DNA of 16,483 bases from Maccoyibacter intestinihominis (GTDB lineage Bacteria > Bacillota > Clostridia > Lachnospirales > Lachnospiraceae). The stretch lies in the NCBI RefSeq assembly GCF_040096355.1, contig NZ_JBBMEX010000019.1, positions 1 through 16,483 on the forward strand, given 5' to 3'. This document shows, one piece after another, positions 7,912 through 15,087 of this stretch (position 1 is the first letter of the stretch; every line of letters begins with the position of its first letter). Both the position numbers and the translations under genes were made by a program. Below the pieces are notes generated by a model that saw nothing but the letters and a program-made list of their open reading frames with translations, was not told the origin of the DNA and made no database searches.

Positions 7912-9480
7912 TTATTCATCTTCTATGGTAATATCCATGTGGATCACATCTTTTAAATCCACATAACTTTCTTCAAACGGACGATTTGTCTCGTTTAACT
8001 GTATCCTGACATCGACCTGACTCTCTACCCGTCTTGCGATGGCATCCTCTAACTCTTTTTTATGTTCTTCCATATTCAGATAAGATGCTGCCATCTCATC
8101 CTCTAATACAACCATCAGTACGTTGTCTCCGCCAAGGGTCAGCCTTGCCGACTTCAAATATCCTTTCATCAGTCCCGGCAGTTCCTGCAAAATGGAGTTC
8201 CACGCTGCTACCGCCTGCTGTACATCCTCCGGTATCGCCTTTGGCAGTTCTTTTTTTATGGGCTTTGCTTCCGGCTGTCCTGCCGCTGCACTGCTGCTTT
8301 GTGTCGGTACTGATGCCACCGGGATTCCTTCTTCTAACGTCTTTTCGATTCTGCTGATCCTCTCTAAAACGGATGCTTCATCCCGCTCCATCTGCGGTCT
8401 GCATAGTTTTATTAAGGCGATCTCTATCAATATCCGCTTCTGGCTGGAGTATTTTACCTGATTTGACAGCTCCGAAAATATACGAATATAACGAAACAGT
8501 GTCTCTGCTTCTACCATTTTTGCTTCTTCTTTTAAAAGAGCAAGATTTTCCGCAGACATATCTAACACTTCTTCCATATCGTCCGAGCTTTGCACTAACA
8601 ACAGATTTCTTAAATACCATGTGAAATCTGTCACAAACTGTCCGAGTTCCCTGCCCTGAATGATAATCTCTTCTAACTGCTCAATCGCCCCGACGATGTC
8701 CTGCCCCAGTATCCGTCTGAGCAGGCTGCTGAACACTTCGGTATCAACCGCTCCTAGCACTTCCAAGACATGTTCATAGGTCAGTTCTTCGCCTAAATAA
8801 AATGCGATACACTGGTCTAACAGACTCAACGCATCCCGCATCGAACCGTCTGCCGCTTTCGCAATATAGCGGACTGCCCGCTCCTCGGCTGTTACGTTTT
8901 CTTTTTCTAAGAGTTCTGTCAGCCTTGCAGAAATGGTCTCTATGGAAATCCTGTGAAAGTCATATCTCTGACAGCGCGACAATATCGTGATCGGTATCTT
9001 ATGTACCTCTGTCGTTGCCAGAATAAATATAACATAAGATGGCGGTTCTTCCAAGGTTTTTAATAACGCATTAAACGCACCTATCGATAGCATATGCACT
9101 TCGTCGATAATATACACTTTATATTTTCCTTCTGTCGGTGCATATTCCACTTCTTCACGAATCTGCCGGATATTTTCCACTCCGTTATTGGATGCCGCAT
9201 CAATCTCTATGACATTCATGGAATTGCCTGCCGCGATGGCACGGCAGGCTTCACAGGTTCCACACGGACTTCCATCTACCGGATGTTCGCAGTTCACTGC
9301 TTTTGCAAAAATCTTGGCTGCCGTCGTCTTACCGGTTCCCCGCGTTCCGCAAAAGAGATATGCATGTCCGATCCTGTCCGCTTTTATTTGATTTTTTAAT
9401 GTTGTTACAATGTGTTCCTGTCCCTTTACATCCTCAAATTCCTGAGGTCGGAACTTTCGGTATAATGCCGTATAAGACAT
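7912..9480 (-). CDS. dnaX: DNA polymerase III subunit gamma/tau
   Basis: Clamp-loader ATPase of the replicative polymerase, 522 aa. AAA+ domain: Walker A GTRGTGKT (45-52), zinc module Cys64/73/76/79, Walker B IIDEVHML (124-131), sensor region ATTEVHKIP and the arginine-finger region SRCQRYDF. A lid and collar domain III follow to about 365, then a short Pro/Ala linker and a C-terminal domain (about 415-522) expected to meet the polymerase. The start is supported by GAGG 7 nt upstream. An in-frame A7 run (8251-8257, codons about 407-410) lies in the linker, where some bacteria slip to make the short gamma form. First gene of the operon dnaX-ybaB-recR-transketolase. Confidence 0.97.
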   Translation of the reverse strand: MSYTALYRKFRPQEFEDVKGQEHIVTTLKNQIKADRIGHAYLFCGTRGTGKTTAAKIFAKAVNCEHPVDGSPCGTCEACRAIAAGNSMNVIEIDAASNNGVENIRQIREEVEYAPTEGKYKVYIIDEVHMLSIGAFNALLKTLEEPPSYVIFILATTEVHKIPITILSRCQRYDFHRISIETISARLTELLEKENVTAEERAVRYIAKAADGSMRDALSLLDQCIAFYLGEELTYEHVLEVLGAVDTEVFSSLLRRILGQDIVGAIEQLEEIIIQGRELGQFVTDFTWYLRNLLLVQSSDDMEEVLDMSAENLALLKEEAKMVEAETLFRYIRIFSELSNQVKYSSQKRILIEIALIKLCRPQMERDEASVLERISRIEKTLEEGIPVASVPTQSSSAAAGQPEAKPIKKELPKAIPEDVQQAVAAWNSILQELPGLMKGYLKSARLTLGGDNVLMVVLEDEMAASYLNMEEHKKELEDAIARRVESQVDVRIQLNETNRPFEESYVDLKDVIHMDITIEDE

Positions 9481-9554
9481 TTGAAATCCTCACTTCTATT
9501 CTTTCCCTTTTCCGAATCCCGGGTCAGAACTGTATTTTTGAAATCTATCGACTG

Positions 9555-9703
9555 CTTGCACAAAGCAATATTCCAAGTTTCCTTGTGCAGAACATTCCAA
9601 TGAACCTCCGAAAACAGAAATCATGTGCACCAGTGGGTTTCATGATTTCCTGAGTTTCATTTCCATTGCACAAAAAGAAACTTTTCATATTCCTTTGTGC
9701 AAT
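9555..9703. mobile_element. MITE-like inverted-repeat element between pfkA and dnaX
   Basis: The 277 nt between pfkA and dnaX hold no gene. Two outer hairpins (9555-9590 and 9665-9703) are imperfect inverted copies of each other: both read TTGCACAAAGnAATAT, then AAGTTTC, then TTGTGCA from the outside inwards. Matching sequence goes on inwards (AATGAA, CTC, AAATCATG) to a central hairpin at 9617-9649 (GAAATCATG with CATGATTTC). So about 145 bp form one long imperfect inverted repeat with nested stems. This looks like a miniature mobile element or a structured leader of dnaX. No clear target-site duplication is seen, and no search for other copies was possible. Confidence 0.55.
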
Positions 9704-9757
9704 CATTTCAACTATATATATAAAAATACATTTCTGACACCTAAATCCGTGCACTCA

Positions 9758-10831
9758 TTAATCGCCGAAGCTGATTCCCATACTCTTCGCTTCTTTTATC
9801 ATCTGACACTCCGGGTCTACGCTCTTTAATTTTCCTGCAACGTCTCCTAACGGTACCCGCTTTGTCTTGCCGTTGACCATCGCGATCATGTTGCCATAGT
9901 CCTCATCCATGATCGCCTGTGCTGCTGCCGCACCCAGACGGCTGCAAAGAACGCGGTCATACGGACACGGACTTCCGCCTCTTTGTGTGTGTCCCGGTAC
10001 TACTACCCGCACTTCTGCTCCGCTTTTTTTCTCTATCATATCTGCTAATTCATAGGATACGGATGGGAATTTGTAGTTTTTCAATTTTTCTTTATATTCT
10101 TTTTTACTCAGCTTCGCATCTTCTTTTGAAATTGCACCTTCTGCAACTGCTAAGATCGTAAATCCTTTTCCGGCTTTACTTCTTTTTTCGATCGCTCCTA
10201 AGACACTGTCGATGTCGTATGGAATCTCCGGAAGGAGTATGATATCTGCTCCACTTGCCACGCCTGCATAAAGGGTCAGCCAGCCCACCTTATGTCCCAT
10301 GACTTCTACGATAAAAATACGATTGTGGGAAGCTGCTGTCGTATGGATGCAGTCAATTGCCTCTGTTGCAATATTGATCGCACTCTGGAATCCAAAGGTC
10401 ACATCTGTTCCATAGATATCATTGTCAATGGTCTTTGGAAGATGTACCACATTCAATCCTTCTTCTCTTAAAAGGTTCGCTGTCTTCTGGGTTCCGTTTC
10501 CGCCTAAGATCACAAGGCAGTCCAAATTCAGCTTATGATAAGTGTGCTTCATCGCTTCTACTTTATCCAGGCCGTTTTCATCCGGCACCCGCATCTGCTT
10601 GAACGGCTGGCGGGAAGAACCTAAGATCGTTCCACCTTTTGTCAGAATTCCCGAAAAATCCGCTCCTGTCAAAAGACGGTAATTTCCATAGATCAAACCT
10701 TTATATCCATCTAAAAAACCATAAATCTCAAGCTGCTCACAGCTTTCACACAGCCCTTTGACCACTCCGCGCATAGCTGCATTTAAAGCCTGGCAGTCTC
10801 CGCCACTTGTTAACATTCCTATCCTTTTCAT
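9758..10831 (-). CDS. pfkA: 6-phosphofructokinase
   Basis: Glycolytic enzyme of 357 aa that phosphorylates fructose 6-phosphate at C1. N-terminal nucleotide loop LTSGGDCQALNAAMRG (7-22); GGNGT (110-114); catalytic loop PKTIDND (132-138) with Asp136 as the likely base; substrate part EVMGHKVGWL and the later PGHTQRGG. Gly113 takes the place that is Asp in pyrophosphate-dependent enzymes and so favours ATP, while Lys133 replaces the Gly of E. coli PfkA, a mark of the so-called group III enzymes. Asn112 stands where Asp is usual. I chose the ATG at 10831 because the protein begins MKRIGMLTSGG as family members do and AGGGA lies 9 nt before; an ATG at 10891 overlaps the promoter. It is a single gene with its own promoter. 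Confidence 0.93.
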   Translation of the reverse strand: MKRIGMLTSGGDCQALNAAMRGVVKGLCESCEQLEIYGFLDGYKGLIYGNYRLLTGADFSGILTKGGTILGSSRQPFKQMRVPDENGLDKVEAMKHTYHKLNLDCLVILGGNGTQKTANLLREEGLNVVHLPKTIDNDIYGTDVTFGFQSAINIATEAIDCIHTTAASHNRIFIVEVMGHKVGWLTLYAGVASGADIILLPEIPYDIDSVLGAIEKRSKAGKGFTILAVAEGAISKEDAKLSKKEYKEKLKNYKFPSVSYELADMIEKKSGAEVRVVVPGHTQRGGSPCPYDRVLCSRLGAAAAQAIMDEDYGNMIAMVNGKTKRVPLGDVAGKLKSVDPECQMIKEAKSMGISFGD

Positions 10832-10895
10832 GCACACACATCCCTTCACACATTCTGCTGGTTCAGTTTTCTTGTTATGATACATAATCATAGTT

Positions 10896-10924
10896 ATTAT
10901 AATATATTTTTCCCCTCATAACAA
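10896..10924 (-). promoter_or_regulatory. Sigma-A promoter of pfkA
   Basis: On the minus strand TTGTTA (10919-10924) and TATAAT (10896-10901) are exactly 17 nt apart. This gives an untranslated leader of about 60 nt. It stands back to back with the tRNA-Ser promoter, 21 nt away. Confidence 0.8.
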
Positions 10925-10945
10925 TATCTACCCGACAACTTCTCC

Positions 10946-10973
10946 TTGCAAACCCCCTAAAATGTGGTATAAT
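10946..10973 (+). promoter_or_regulatory. Strong sigma-A promoter for the structured leader and tRNA-Ser
   Basis: TTGCAA (10946-10951), a 16-nt spacer, and a consensus TATAAT (10968-10973). Transcription should start near 10980, exactly where the TTGGCAA end of the structured element begins. The next gene on this strand is tRNA-Ser, about 220 nt downstream. Confidence 0.8.
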
Positions 10974-10998
10974 GTACGCGTTGGCAATGAGCCGTGCA

Positions 10999-11061
10999 GT
11001 GACAGACTTACAGGATACTGCGTCATGCTTGCATGTAAGCAGTATTCTGTAAGTTTGTCAC
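10999..11061 (+). repeat. 23-bp hairpin inside the tRNA-Ser leader
   Basis: The arms 10999-11021 and 11039-11061 pair along their whole length, with two G-U pairs (at the 7th and 16th positions of the 5' arm). The 17-nt loop holds CATG-CTTG-CATG, which can extend the stem. There is no T-run after it, so it is not a standard terminator. Confidence 0.85.
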
Positions 11062-11068
11062 TATAGGG

Positions 11069-11185
11069 CGAAGCCCGCGAATGAGTAGCGTAAGCTACGA
11101 ATACGCTCGGCGAAGATGGCACTAAGCCGAAGCCCGCGATGAGCAACGCAAGTTGCGAATACGCTCGGCGAATATGGCACTAGGT
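11069..11185 (+). repeat. Two tandem ~58-bp repeats with covarying hairpins
   Basis: Copies at 11069-11127 and 11128-11185 share CGAAGCCCGCG, ATGAG, CGAATACGCTCGGCGAA and ATGGCACTA. Each can fold as GCC-GCG paired with CGC-GGC, an internal loop (ATGA against GAATA), then a 5-bp stem with a four-base loop. The inner stems read GTAGC-GTAA-GCTAC in copy 1 and GCAAC-GCAA-GTTGC in copy 2. Two base pairs differ between copies and both sides change together, so pairing is kept. Confidence 0.8.
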
Positions 11186-11198
11186 TGCCAAACCTTAC

Positions 11199-11285
11199 GG
11201 AGACGTATCGAAGTGGTCATAACGAGGCGCACTCGAAATGCGTTTGCCCCTTTCGGGCACGCGGGTTCGAATCCCGCCGTCTCCG
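11199..11285 (+). tRNA. tRNA-Ser (anticodon CGA)
   Basis: A complete class II tRNA of 87 nt. The acceptor stem is GGAGACG with CGTCTCC, followed by discriminator G; CCA is not encoded. Anticodon stem 11227-11231 pairs with TGCGT after a 7-nt loop CTCGAAA, giving anticodon CGA (11234-11236) for the codon UCG. A long variable arm follows (GCCCCTTTCGGGCA region), then the T arm GCGGG-TTCGAAT-CCCGC. The long variable arm and the anticodon agree on serine. It marks the border between the core-like region and the AT-rich island. Confidence 0.96.
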
Positions 11286-11325
11286 CTACAAATGCATGGT
11301 TGGAACGAACTCAAAAACAGCATTT

Positions 11326-11375
11326 AAATAAGCTGATGTATATTAAGGAAAAAAATATGCATCAGCTTATTTTTA
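11326..11375 (+). terminator. Rho-independent terminator after tRNA-Ser
   Basis: A 19-bp stem (11326-11344 with 11354-11372, one G-U pair) around a 9-nt A-rich loop. Its 3' arm runs into a stretch of T (TTATTTTTATG). It lies 40 nt beyond the tRNA end. The 3' arm also gives the A/T symmetry of a two-way terminator. Confidence 0.8.
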
Positions 11376-11453
11376 TGTTAACATTGTAATAGTAATGCGG
11401 AATTCATGTTTTTAGAATGAGAGAAATCGGAATTGATGGAGGTAGTGTGAATT

Positions 11454-11858
11454 ATGAAAAAGATTGTATGTGCAATGCTATGTATTCTGCTTGTATTTAG
11501 TTTGAGTGCTTGTGGCGGAAATGTTAATGAAGTAAATACGCATAATGTAGAATCTGAAATATATTCTGAAGAGGACATTGCAGCTGCTATTGACACCATA
11601 AAAAAAGAGTTTAAGAGCAACTGGAATGGATGTACTCTTACAGAAATTTATTATGCAGGGGATGACAGCTCTAAAGACCATCAAGATTGGGCAGATAGGA
11701 ACAATGCAGATGAAGTCATTGTTTTGCTATCTTCATTCGATGTTGATTCATCTGGAGGAGATGGTTCTCTGAATCCAAATAGTACATACAATGATTGGAA
11801 GTGGATTTTAGTTAGAACAAACGGCGGACAATGGCAACATGTTGACCATGGATATTAA
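11454..11858 (+). CDS. Small predicted lipoprotein of unknown function
   Basis: Exported protein of 134 aa with a lipoprotein signal peptide: basic MKK, a hydrophobic core, and the lipobox LSAC with Cys20 as the expected lipid-bearing residue. The mature part has an acidic helix (EEDIAAAIDTIKKEFKSNWNGCTLTEIYYAGD) followed by a strand-rich region with several Asp/Ser/Gly loops (DVDSSGGDGSLNPNS) and a Trp-containing end (WKWILVRTNGGQWQHVDHGY). The overall shape recalls small lipoproteins that turn up in clostridial genomes, but I cannot name a family. GGAGG lies 11 nt before the ATG. It is the first gene of the island, on the strand opposite to the bacteriocin genes. No partner gene is seen. 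Confidence 0.75.
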   Translation: MKKIVCAMLCILLVFSLSACGGNVNEVNTHNVESEIYSEEDIAAAIDTIKKEFKSNWNGCTLTEIYYAGDDSSKDHQDWADRNNADEVIVLLSSFDVDSSGGDGSLNPNSTYNDWKWILVRTNGGQWQHVDHGY

Positions 11859-11967
11859 AATAAATTCCAGTTGATATTTCACATATTTTAGGAAATTTAA
11901 TAACTGTTATATTTAATTATCAAATTCTTCGCAAACCCTTGAAAATACTAAGTTTGTAGCAAGTGAG

Positions 11968-12046
11968 CTTTCCCTTACTCTTTCCCTTGTGTTATATTCT
12001 CACATTGGTTTTCATGAACCTTAATATGGGAAAAAATAAGGGAAAG
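11968..12046. repeat. Short direct and inverted CTTTCCCTT repeats
   Basis: The 295-nt gap between the lipoprotein and the DUF6061-like gene holds no ORF of note. It has CTTTCCCTT twice in direct order (11968-11976, 11980-11988; 12-nt spacing) and once inverted (AAGGGAAAG, 12038-12046). GTGTTAT and ATAACAC stand close to the second and third copies. Such clusters can be protein-binding sites, for example arm-type integrase sites, but that is only a suggestion. Confidence 0.45.
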
Positions 12047-12153
12047 AAAATTTCATAACACAGTATAACAATAACGACATGGTGAACTGATTGAAATGTT
12101 TTCGATATTTAACTCTATAACTGATTATTAAAAGAAAATGGAGATAAGATACG

Positions 12154-12390
12154 ATGAGAACAATTTATGCAGAATACAACATAAATCACGATAGTATTGA
12201 TGTTTACACAAGTGCCGGATATATGCTTCGCATTGATTGCTGGAAAGCTGAAAAAAATCTAAAAACCACATACGGATCAGAATGTGCGCTTACTTCATTG
12301 GCTGTGGATGAGCCTTTGGAATATGCAAGATTATATCTTGAGGGTAATTTACAGATGTGGGTAGATGCAGAAGACTCACTAGAGTTATAA
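12154..12390 (+). CDS. DUF6061-like small protein
   Basis: Protein of 78 aa without a signal or membrane segment. The text MRTIYAEYN...DVYTSAGYMLRIDCW...PLEYARLYLEG.LQMWVDAED matches my recall of DUF6061, a short family common in integrative conjugative elements of Lachnospiraceae and other gut Firmicutes; no search was possible. Its function is unknown. GGAGA lies 9 nt before the ATG. It stands alone in its orientation, between the lipoprotein and the end of the bacteriocin operon. Together with the DUF6040-like gene at the other end, it suggests that this stretch belongs to a mobile element. Confidence 0.7.
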   Translation: MRTIYAEYNINHDSIDVYTSAGYMLRIDCWKAEKNLKTTYGSECALTSLAVDEPLEYARLYLEGNLQMWVDAEDSLEL

Positions 12391-12483
12391 TCCTTATCCA
12401 TATAAATAATATGCAAATATATATCCCATCAATATAGCGAATATACTGAAATAAAAGTATCTTTATAATCAATTTTAACCAAA

Positions 12484-12527
12484 AGAATATGTTCTTAGAG
12501 GAGGTGTCTCCCGAAAGAACATATTCT
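12484..12527 (-). terminator. Terminator of the bacteriocin transport operon
   Basis: A perfect 13-bp outer stem (AGAATATGTTCTT, 12484-12496, with 12515-12527) encloses an inner GGAG/CTCC stem. It lies 14 nt after the ABC gene stop. On the minus strand it is followed by TTTTGG, a short T-run, so termination may be moderate. Confidence 0.65.
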
Positions 12528-12541
12528 TCTATTATGGGTAA

Positions 12542-13150
12542 TTATAAATATAGAACATGCTTTTCTTGTGCTACAATTTCTTCACTATGAGTTACAACAA
12601 TAACTGTTTTTCCCTGTTCACTTAACTCATGCAATATATTCATAACAATCTCACTATTTTTTTTGTCTAAGGAACCAGTTGGTTCGTCTGCTAATACAAT
12701 CGAACATTTCTTTAGCATTAAACGAGCTAACGCAACTCTCTGCTGTTCGCCACCAGATAATTGATAGACTTTTTTGTTAATTACTTTCTGTAAACCAACT
12801 TTTTCAAGAGCTTCATTTATTGAAATATCCGTTCTACCTGATTTTTTTATTATTTCTAGATTTTCTTTTACTGTTTTGTTTTCCAAAAGGGCAAAATTTT
12901 GAAATAAAAATCCAACAACTTCTTTGAAATATTTCTGCTTTTTTCCTTTTTTTGCCACATCAAAACCATTCACAATAATAGAACCTTTGTCAGGAGTTTC
13001 AATACCTCCAATCATATTAAGTAAAGTACTTTTTCCGCATCCACTTTCGCCACTAATTACCAAAAAACGGCTATCTGGAATTTCCAAATGAAAATTTTTG
13101 AACAAAATTTTATCATTATATGCTTTGCATAGATTTTCAATTGTTATCAT
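12542..13150 (-). CDS. ABC transporter ATPase of a lactococcin-972-type bacteriocin locus
   Basis: Cytoplasmic ABC ATPase of 202 aa, complete but compact. Walker A GESGCGKST (34-42), Q-loop Gln84 (FLFQNF), signature LSGGEQQR (131-138), Walker B IVLADE (151-156) and switch His188. It belongs to the MacB/LolD-like class that works with FtsX-type membrane proteins rather than classic six-helix exporters. Small ATPases of this kind accompany lactococcin 972 family genes. It is expected to energise the 646-aa membrane protein encoded just before it. The start is ATG at 13150 with GGAGG 6 nt upstream; it shares ATGA with the stop of the previous gene, so translation is coupled. A TTG two codons earlier is less likely. 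Export and immunity are both possible jobs. Confidence 0.9.
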   Translation of the reverse strand: MITIENLCKAYNDKILFKNFHLEIPDSRFLVISGESGCGKSTLLNMIGGIETPDKGSIIVNGFDVAKKGKKQKYFKEVVGFLFQNFALLENKTVKENLEIIKKSGRTDISINEALEKVGLQKVINKKVYQLSGGEQQRVALARLMLKKCSIVLADEPTGSLDKKNSEIVMNILHELSEQGKTVIVVTHSEEIVAQEKHVLYL

Positions 13151-15087
13151 AAGCAACCTCCTTTTAATGATTTCGGTATGTTTGTTTTTTCAACAATTGT
13201 GATATTAAAGAAAATAATTGTAAATTCTATTAGTGCCATAAATGAACTAACAAGAATGCTAATTCCTACTTCAGTCTGTACCGATAATAAAGAATAGATA
13301 AGCATACCTACTAATATCACAAAATTTTCCACTACAATCATTTTAAGAAGTGTTTTGTGCCGTTCAAATAAACTATATCCAAAGATTTTCATCAAGGAAA
13401 TTTTCATTGCATTTTCTCGGAACTCTAGTCTACTTACTGTAACAATAATCATAATATTTAAAAGCAATACAATCGTACAAAGAGAACTTAAAAATCCCAC
13501 GAGTTTTATTAAAAATGTGTGATTATATAAATACTGTTCATGTACGTTTGTAATTACTAGCTGATAATTTCCAAGCATATCTTCATACTTTTTGCTGATA
13601 TTTCTTAGCTGTTTTTCATCACATTGAAATAAAACTGCTCCTGCTTTATAGCTTTCAAGATACCCACCATTGACTGCTAAATCTTTGTTTGCCTGATAAA
13701 TAATTATCGGATTTTTGCTTTTTTCGATACCATTTATTCTACTTGTATCTAAATAGGAAAAGTATTCTGTTTCGCTATACTCTATGTACTGAATATTTAA
13801 TTGTTGTAAATTATCATGATTTAAAACATGGCTCAAGGAGTCATAGGCTAATTGCTTGTTTTTAGCAAAATATCTATTCTTTGGAATGAAAATAATCAAA
13901 TCAGAAGATTCATTCTCTACTGCATTTATCTGCTTCGTAAAACCTTGTAACATATCTTTTGCATGATTATTTACATATATCACATCATTTTTATCATTTA
14001 AAATATTCAAGCATATTACAGGCTTTAATGTGTTATATTCATTCTTGTATAGTTTATTCCAAAAAGCTTCTTCTTTTTCAGCATTAAAATCAGTAGTCTT
14101 TACGGTAAAATAATTTGCATCATAATATTCTTCTAACAAATGTTCATTTGTAAATAGGTTATTATGAATACTACTAATATTAGTGGTAATTGTAAAAACA
14201 GCGGCTACCCCTGCTATAAATTTTAACGAATAAATTAAAAAATCCACTCCTCTTTTGTGTGTTGCATTTGCGAATGCCTTTCTAATATCAAAAAAGCAAA
14301 AAGAACAATATGGAATAGTGGAAAGAATAATTCCAATGGAATATAAAATTGTGACGAGTCTATTCTCATATGCTCCCGATATATAATTTGACAGCAATAT
14401 TTTTGCAACAATAAATAATGCAATGTCAAAAGTTACATCGAATAAAGCAGCCTTAAATGCTATGAAACCAGCACTTTCTCCTAAGGAAACTCGTACAACA
14501 ACCTCTTTTTTTCGCCTAACCACTTCAATTACATTTAGAACAATCATCAATGCAATAATCATACCCCATATAATAAAAATCATGTCCTTTTCCGTAGAAT
14601 TCCAATATTCTGGATAAGTTAAGCTATATTTTTCTGATAATTTCTGATATGCAGAGATAATATTGTCCTCATTTCCTATGTATGAGATAAAGTTTTCATA
14701 ACCCACAGAGGTACTTTGCAATTCTGAGAGATTATGAAATTTTACTTTCGTAATTCCGGAAACTAAAGCGGTATATTCTGATTCTTCTATGTTTGCAGTA
14801 TTTTTTAATGTTTGTCTGATTACTTTATCATCGCCATAAATATGAAGTGTTGAAAGGTATTTATTATTGATTTCATTGTACTGAGAAAAAATATGTACAT
14901 CATTCTCCGTTGCAGTTTCTGATACATCTTTCAGAAACTGCGACATATCTTCACTAGCAACTTCATAGCGTGATGACGTAAAATATGCTGTAGAAAAGTT
15001 CCAAAGCTGATCTTGAAATATTTCAGATTGCATAAGTATTCCAAAAATCAGGAAACAAAACAAACATAAGTTTTTAATTGCTTTCAT
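13147..15087 (-). CDS. Bacteriocin-associated multi-pass membrane protein (DUF1430/FtsX-like)
   Basis: Membrane protein of 646 aa. Predicted helices lie at about 5-22, 168-190, 208-232, 243-262, 282-302, 527-551, 583-602 and 607-632, with two large extracytoplasmic parts (about 23-165 and 303-525). This duplicated layout is that of the bacteriocin-associated integral membrane proteins found in lactococcin 972 loci, related to FtsX/MacB permeases. The segment SLMKIFGYSLFERHK after the sixth helix looks like the coupling region that touches the ATPase. It starts right at the stop codon of the preceding 149-aa gene, with GGGG 9 nt upstream, and overlaps the ATPase gene by 4 nt. Likely role: bacteriocin export or removal from the membrane, thus immunity; which one cannot be decided here. 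Confidence 0.82.
   Translation of the reverse strand: MKAIKNLCLFCFLIFGILMQSEIFQDQLWNFSTAYFTSSRYEVASEDMSQFLKDVSETATENDVHIFSQYNEINNKYLSTLHIYGDDKVIRQTLKNTANIEESEYTALVSGITKVKFHNLSELQSTSVGYENFISYIGNEDNIISAYQKLSEKYSLTYPEYWNSTEKDMIFIIWGMIIALMIVLNVIEVVRRKKEVVVRVSLGESAGFIAFKAALFDVTFDIALFIVAKILLSNYISGAYENRLVTILYSIGIILSTIPYCSFCFFDIRKAFANATHKRGVDFLIYSLKFIAGVAAVFTITTNISSIHNNLFTNEHLLEEYYDANYFTVKTTDFNAEKEEAFWNKLYKNEYNTLKPVICLNILNDKNDVIYVNNHAKDMLQGFTKQINAVENESSDLIIFIPKNRYFAKNKQLAYDSLSHVLNHDNLQQLNIQYIEYSETEYFSYLDTSRINGIEKSKNPIIIYQANKDLAVNGGYLESYKAGAVLFQCDEKQLRNISKKYEDMLGNYQLVITNVHEQYLYNHTFLIKLVGFLSSLCTIVLLLNIMIIVTVSRLEFRENAMKISLMKIFGYSLFERHKTLLKMIVVENFVILVGMLIYSLLSVQTEVGISILVSSFMALIEFTIIFFNITIVEKTNIPKSLKGGCL

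Larger units (their letters stand above)
10981..11191 (+). other. Structured 211-nt element (leader RNA or palindromic mobile element) before tRNA-Ser
   Basis: The element starts with TTGGCAA and ends with its complement TTGCCAA. Inside these, GTGC near the start can pair with GCAC near the end. Between them lie a 23-bp hairpin (10999-11061, no mismatch other than two G-U pairs) and two tandem repeats (11069-11127 and 11128-11185), each able to fold into a hairpin. The whole could fold as a multi-branched RNA closed by the terminal stem. It fills the space between the promoter and the tRNA. No convincing protein is encoded on either strand. It may be an independent structured RNA, a leader processed off the tRNA precursor, or a short palindromic mobile element. 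I do not recognise the family. Confidence 0.6.

Noticed and set aside
9481..9757. Expected signal recognition particle RNA near dnaX
   Set aside because: In many Firmicutes this RNA lies next to dnaX, but the conserved GGAAGGAAGCA-type core is absent on both strands. The stems here belong to the inverted-repeat element.
10928..11146. A 72-codon ORF on the minus strand over the tRNA leader
   Set aside because: It runs through the promoter, the 23-bp hairpin and the repeats, lacks a ribosome site, and its residues follow from the repeat sequence. The structured nature of the DNA explains it better.
11069..11185. CRISPR array
   Set aside because: There are only two copies, directly adjacent with no spacers and with internal covariation. 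No cas genes are in the window.
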